A DNA stretch of 64,000 bases from assembly GCA_046330075.1 (NCBI GenBank), contig JAXLTL010000002.1:186001-250000 (forward strand), given 5' to 3'. Under the pieces are notes generated by a model. It did no database searches, was not told the origin of the DNA, and was given only the letters and a program-made list of their open reading frames with translations. Source of the stretch: JAJTFW01 sp046330075. Its GTDB lineage: Bacteria > Bacteroidota > Bacteroidia > AKYH767-A > OLB10. A program made the translations under genes and the position numbers. Shown here piece after piece: positions 62,140 to 64,000 of this stretch; the stretch's first letter is position 1; every line of letters begins with the position of its first letter.

Positions 62140-63396
62140 ATGATTCGGTCGCTGACATGCCTGTTTTGCCTTCTGTGCTGTTTCTCTGCTGTTGCGCAGA
62201 AAACAGACTGGAAGAAGGATGTTCGCTACCTCCGGAAGGAATTACCGAACCGGCATATTCAATTGTTTTCGGTGTTATCAAGAAAGGAGTTTAATCTACG
62301 GTTAGATTGGCTGGAGCAGCATTGTGATAGCATGTCGAATGTTGAAGTGCTATTTTATCTGCAACGGCTTATGGCGGATATTGGCGATGCACATACGGGT
62401 GTTGAGTTTGGCAAGGAGTTTTTTACGAATAGTTCGCTTCCATTGCATCTGATACGTTTTGCAGATGGATATTATGTCATTTATACTTTGCCGGAGTATA
62501 AGGAGATGTTGTTGTCGCGTATTGAAGCGATCAATGGATTTCCGGTTCAGCAAATTGAAGATAGTCTGAAACGATTGTTTCCGCAGGATGGTTCAAATTA
62601 TGCTTTGTCGAAGTTTCACAGATATATTGTGTCTCTTACAAGACTGAAATCGTTTGGTTTTTCTGTGGATGAAAATGCAGAGACGCAGGTTTCCGCAAGG
62701 GATACGTCCGGCAATATAAGAGTGTACACTATGATGCCGGGGAAGGTGAACCGTCAGAACAGAGTAGGAGCACTTCCTGATTCATTGACTTTTATTTTAC
62801 AGAGTGAGCGCAGTTTTTTTGAAGTGTTCTGGAGAGAAGATGATTCAATTCTTTACATCATGTATAATAAATGCTGGAGCAGGGAACTGCAGCGTGAGTA
62901 TGGTGATAAGTCGGAAGACCTGACCTCGTATCCTTCGTTTGTGGAGTTCGGCAATAAAGTGTTTTTAATGGCTGATCAGTATCCGGTGAGGAAACTGGTG
63001 TTGGACTTGCGCTATAACAGTGGCGGCTCATCTCCACAGGGAACTGTGTTGATTAAGAAAATGCTGGAACATGAAAAGCTTCGCAAGGCCAGGGCATTTG
63101 TTGTTTTTAGCCGTTTTACTTTTTCGTCGGCGGTGTTGAATGCAATGGATATGAAGAATACGATGGAAGCGGTATATGTTGGAGAAACAGCCGGTGGAAC
63201 ACCGAATCATTTTGGCGAAGTGAAGTTTTTTATATTGCCGTCTTCCGGATTGAGAGTTGCGTATTCAACAAAGTACTTTGAAAAGTTAACCATCGGAACG
63301 AATATTCTCTCTCCTGAAATTAAGGTGGTACAAACGTTTGAAGACTTTATGAAAGGAGAAGATGCGTTCTACAATGCCATCCGGAATTATCATTAA
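62140..63396 (+). CDS. Exported S41-type peptidase-like protein
   Basis: A 418-residue protein with signal peptide (1-19, LCCFSAVAQ). An N-terminal helical part (20-90) contains IGDAHTG (81-87), the family motif preceding the core. The S41 tail-specific protease-like core shows LVLDLRYNSGG (287-297) and FSRFTFSSAVL (323-333, nucleophile Ser near 329). A Lys of the expected dyad is not obvious from eye, so activity is unsure. It is likely a periplasmic peptidase or carboxyl-terminal processing enzyme. TATCTTTA lies 10 bases before the ATG. The GNAT gene follows after two bases. Confidence 0.83.
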   Translation: MIRSLTCLFCLLCCFSAVAQKTDWKKDVRYLRKELPNRHIQLFSVLSRKEFNLRLDWLEQHCDSMSNVEVLFYLQRLMADIGDAHTGVEFGKEFFTNSSLPLHLIRFADGYYVIYTLPEYKEMLLSRIEAINGFPVQQIEDSLKRLFPQDGSNYALSKFHRYIVSLTRLKSFGFSVDENAETQVSARDTSGNIRVYTMMPGKVNRQNRVGALPDSLTFILQSERSFFEVFWREDDSILYIMYNKCWSRELQREYGDKSEDLTSYPSFVEFGNKVFLMADQYPVRKLVLDLRYNSGGSSPQGTVLIKKMLEHEKLRKARAFVVFSRFTFSSAVLNAMDMKNTMEAVYVGETAGGTPNHFGEVKFFILPSSGLRVAYSTKYFEKLTIGTNILSPEIKVVQTFEDFMKGEDAFYNAIRNYH

Positions 63397-63398
63397 AT

Positions 63399-63956
63399 AT
63401 GGAACTTAATACCAACTTTAGTCCCTTTCCCGTTATCCGCACAAAACGATTGCTGATGCGGCAGATCACGATGAACGATGTGAACGATTCTTTTCGTCAC
63501 CGCAGCGATCCGGAATTGTACAAGCATCTCATTCGTCCACCGGCAAAGGAAATTGCTGAGGCGGAAGAATTTATTCGGCGTGTGATGACCGCCGAGGCCA
63601 ATGGTGATGGTATTCACTGGGGACTCGAGCTGCTCGATCAGCCGGGATATATGATCGGAAATATCGGGATCTGGCAGATTCTGAAAGCAGATTTTCGCGG
63701 TGTGCTCGGATACATGATGGATAAAGATTATCACGGTAAAGGATATATGTCGGAGGCACTCACAGAAGTCATTAAATATGGCTTCGAAGTAATCGGCTTA
63801 CATACACTGAAAGCCGATGTGACGTATGGGAATTTCCCTTCCATGAACCTGCTCGAGCGTCATGGATTTCTGCAGGAAGCGCATTTCCGGGAAGATATTT
63901 TCAAAGAGGGAAAATTCCTCGATACGGTGGTGTACGGAAGAGTGAATCGGAAATAA
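63399..63956 (+). CDS. GNAT family acetyltransferase
   Basis: A 185-residue N-acetyltransferase of the RimJ/RimL type. Seen: an N-terminal strand RTKRLLMRQITMNDVND (about 11-27), the acetyl-CoA loop YHGKGYMSEALTEVI (near 111-125), and NLLERHGFLQEAHFRED (near 150). The substrate may be an N-terminal residue or amine and is not known. It starts two bases after the S41-type gene and is probably co-transcribed. It is unrelated in detail to the GNAT gene at 25419. Confidence 0.9.
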   Translation: MELNTNFSPFPVIRTKRLLMRQITMNDVNDSFRHRSDPELYKHLIRPPAKEIAEAEEFIRRVMTAEANGDGIHWGLELLDQPGYMIGNIGIWQILKADFRGVLGYMMDKDYHGKGYMSEALTEVIKYGFEVIGLHTLKADVTYGNFPSMNLLERHGFLQEAHFREDIFKEGKFLDTVVYGRVNRK

Positions 63957-63977
63957 ATTTAGAGGGAAAGATATTCA

Positions 63978-63997
63978 GGACAGGTTGCGACCTGTCC
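63978..63997. repeat. Palindrome at right edge
   Basis: GGACAGGT-TGCG-ACCTGTCC, an 8-base stem with a 4-base loop, 21 bases after the GNAT stop. It could be a terminator (no T run is visible before the window ends) or part of a repeat continuing outside. Confidence 0.6.
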
Positions 63998-64000
63998 GTA

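Overview
The window is a chromosomal segment of a Bacteroidota bacterium. Seven proteins end in the type A sorting domain used by the type IX secretion system (T9SS). At least nineteen genes are preceded by the Bacteroidota -7 box TAnnTTTG. There is an ExbB-ExbD-TonB set, a lycopene cyclase of the Bacteroidota type, and several Bacteroidota-typical domains of unknown function (DUF4349, DUF4442, DUF6624, DUF6973). The order could not be fixed from the sequence. No phage, plasmid, transposase, CRISPR array or rRNA gene was seen.

Layout. 1-2645: reverse-strand operon hpt-adk-obg-PAP2 phosphatase, running off the left edge. 2646-4792: short tandem repeats, a decayed T9SS tail and an AT-rich T9SS protein. 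4793-7029: purK and purE, separated by a four-copy 80-bp palindromic array and an AT-rich repeat tract. 7097-12912: an outer-membrane pair (one with an N-terminal helix-hairpin-helix domain) and a secreted subtilisin-like protease. 13007-13978: tRNA-Val(UAC) with its promoter, a broken tRNA copy interrupted by an 18-bp palindrome, and a ~163-bp-period hairpin array. 14268-18449: DUF4349 lipoprotein and two T9SS proteins. 18466-22168: folC, then exbB-exbD-tonB. 22405-30295: T9SS proteins, a gamma-carbonic-anhydrase-like protein, an acetyltransferase, a secreted PHP-type protein, two membrane-associated proteins and crtY. 30296-37284: acs, plsC, a short-chain dehydrogenase, mtgA and small envelope proteins. 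37297-48095: purL, a tandem pair of related membrane proteins, an amino acid permease, a dehydrogenase, a YtcJ-like amidohydrolase lipoprotein, a VOC protein and a cation/proton antiporter. 48096-57184: thioredoxin-like and DUF proteins, a cupin/JmjC-like protein, a nitronate monooxygenase-like protein, an acyl-CoA ligase and a WG-repeat protein with a frameshift. 57539-64000: DUF6624 protein, pdhC and pdhA, a duplicated 85-bp element, cdd, an S41-type protein and an acetyltransferase.

How genes work together. Purine metabolism recurs (hpt, adk, purK, purE, purL). Acs and PdhA/PdhC both feed acetyl-CoA. The acyl-CoA ligase and PlsC belong to lipid metabolism. MtgA, PAP2, ExbB/ExbD/TonB, barrels and T9SS cargo form an envelope theme.

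The most unusual material is non-coding: the tRNA-Val duplication and hairpin array, the purK-purE palindromic array, the 85-bp duplicated element beside a structured unassigned region, and many -7 boxes so close to the start codon that leaderless mRNAs are likely. No complete new defence or mobile system could be supported.
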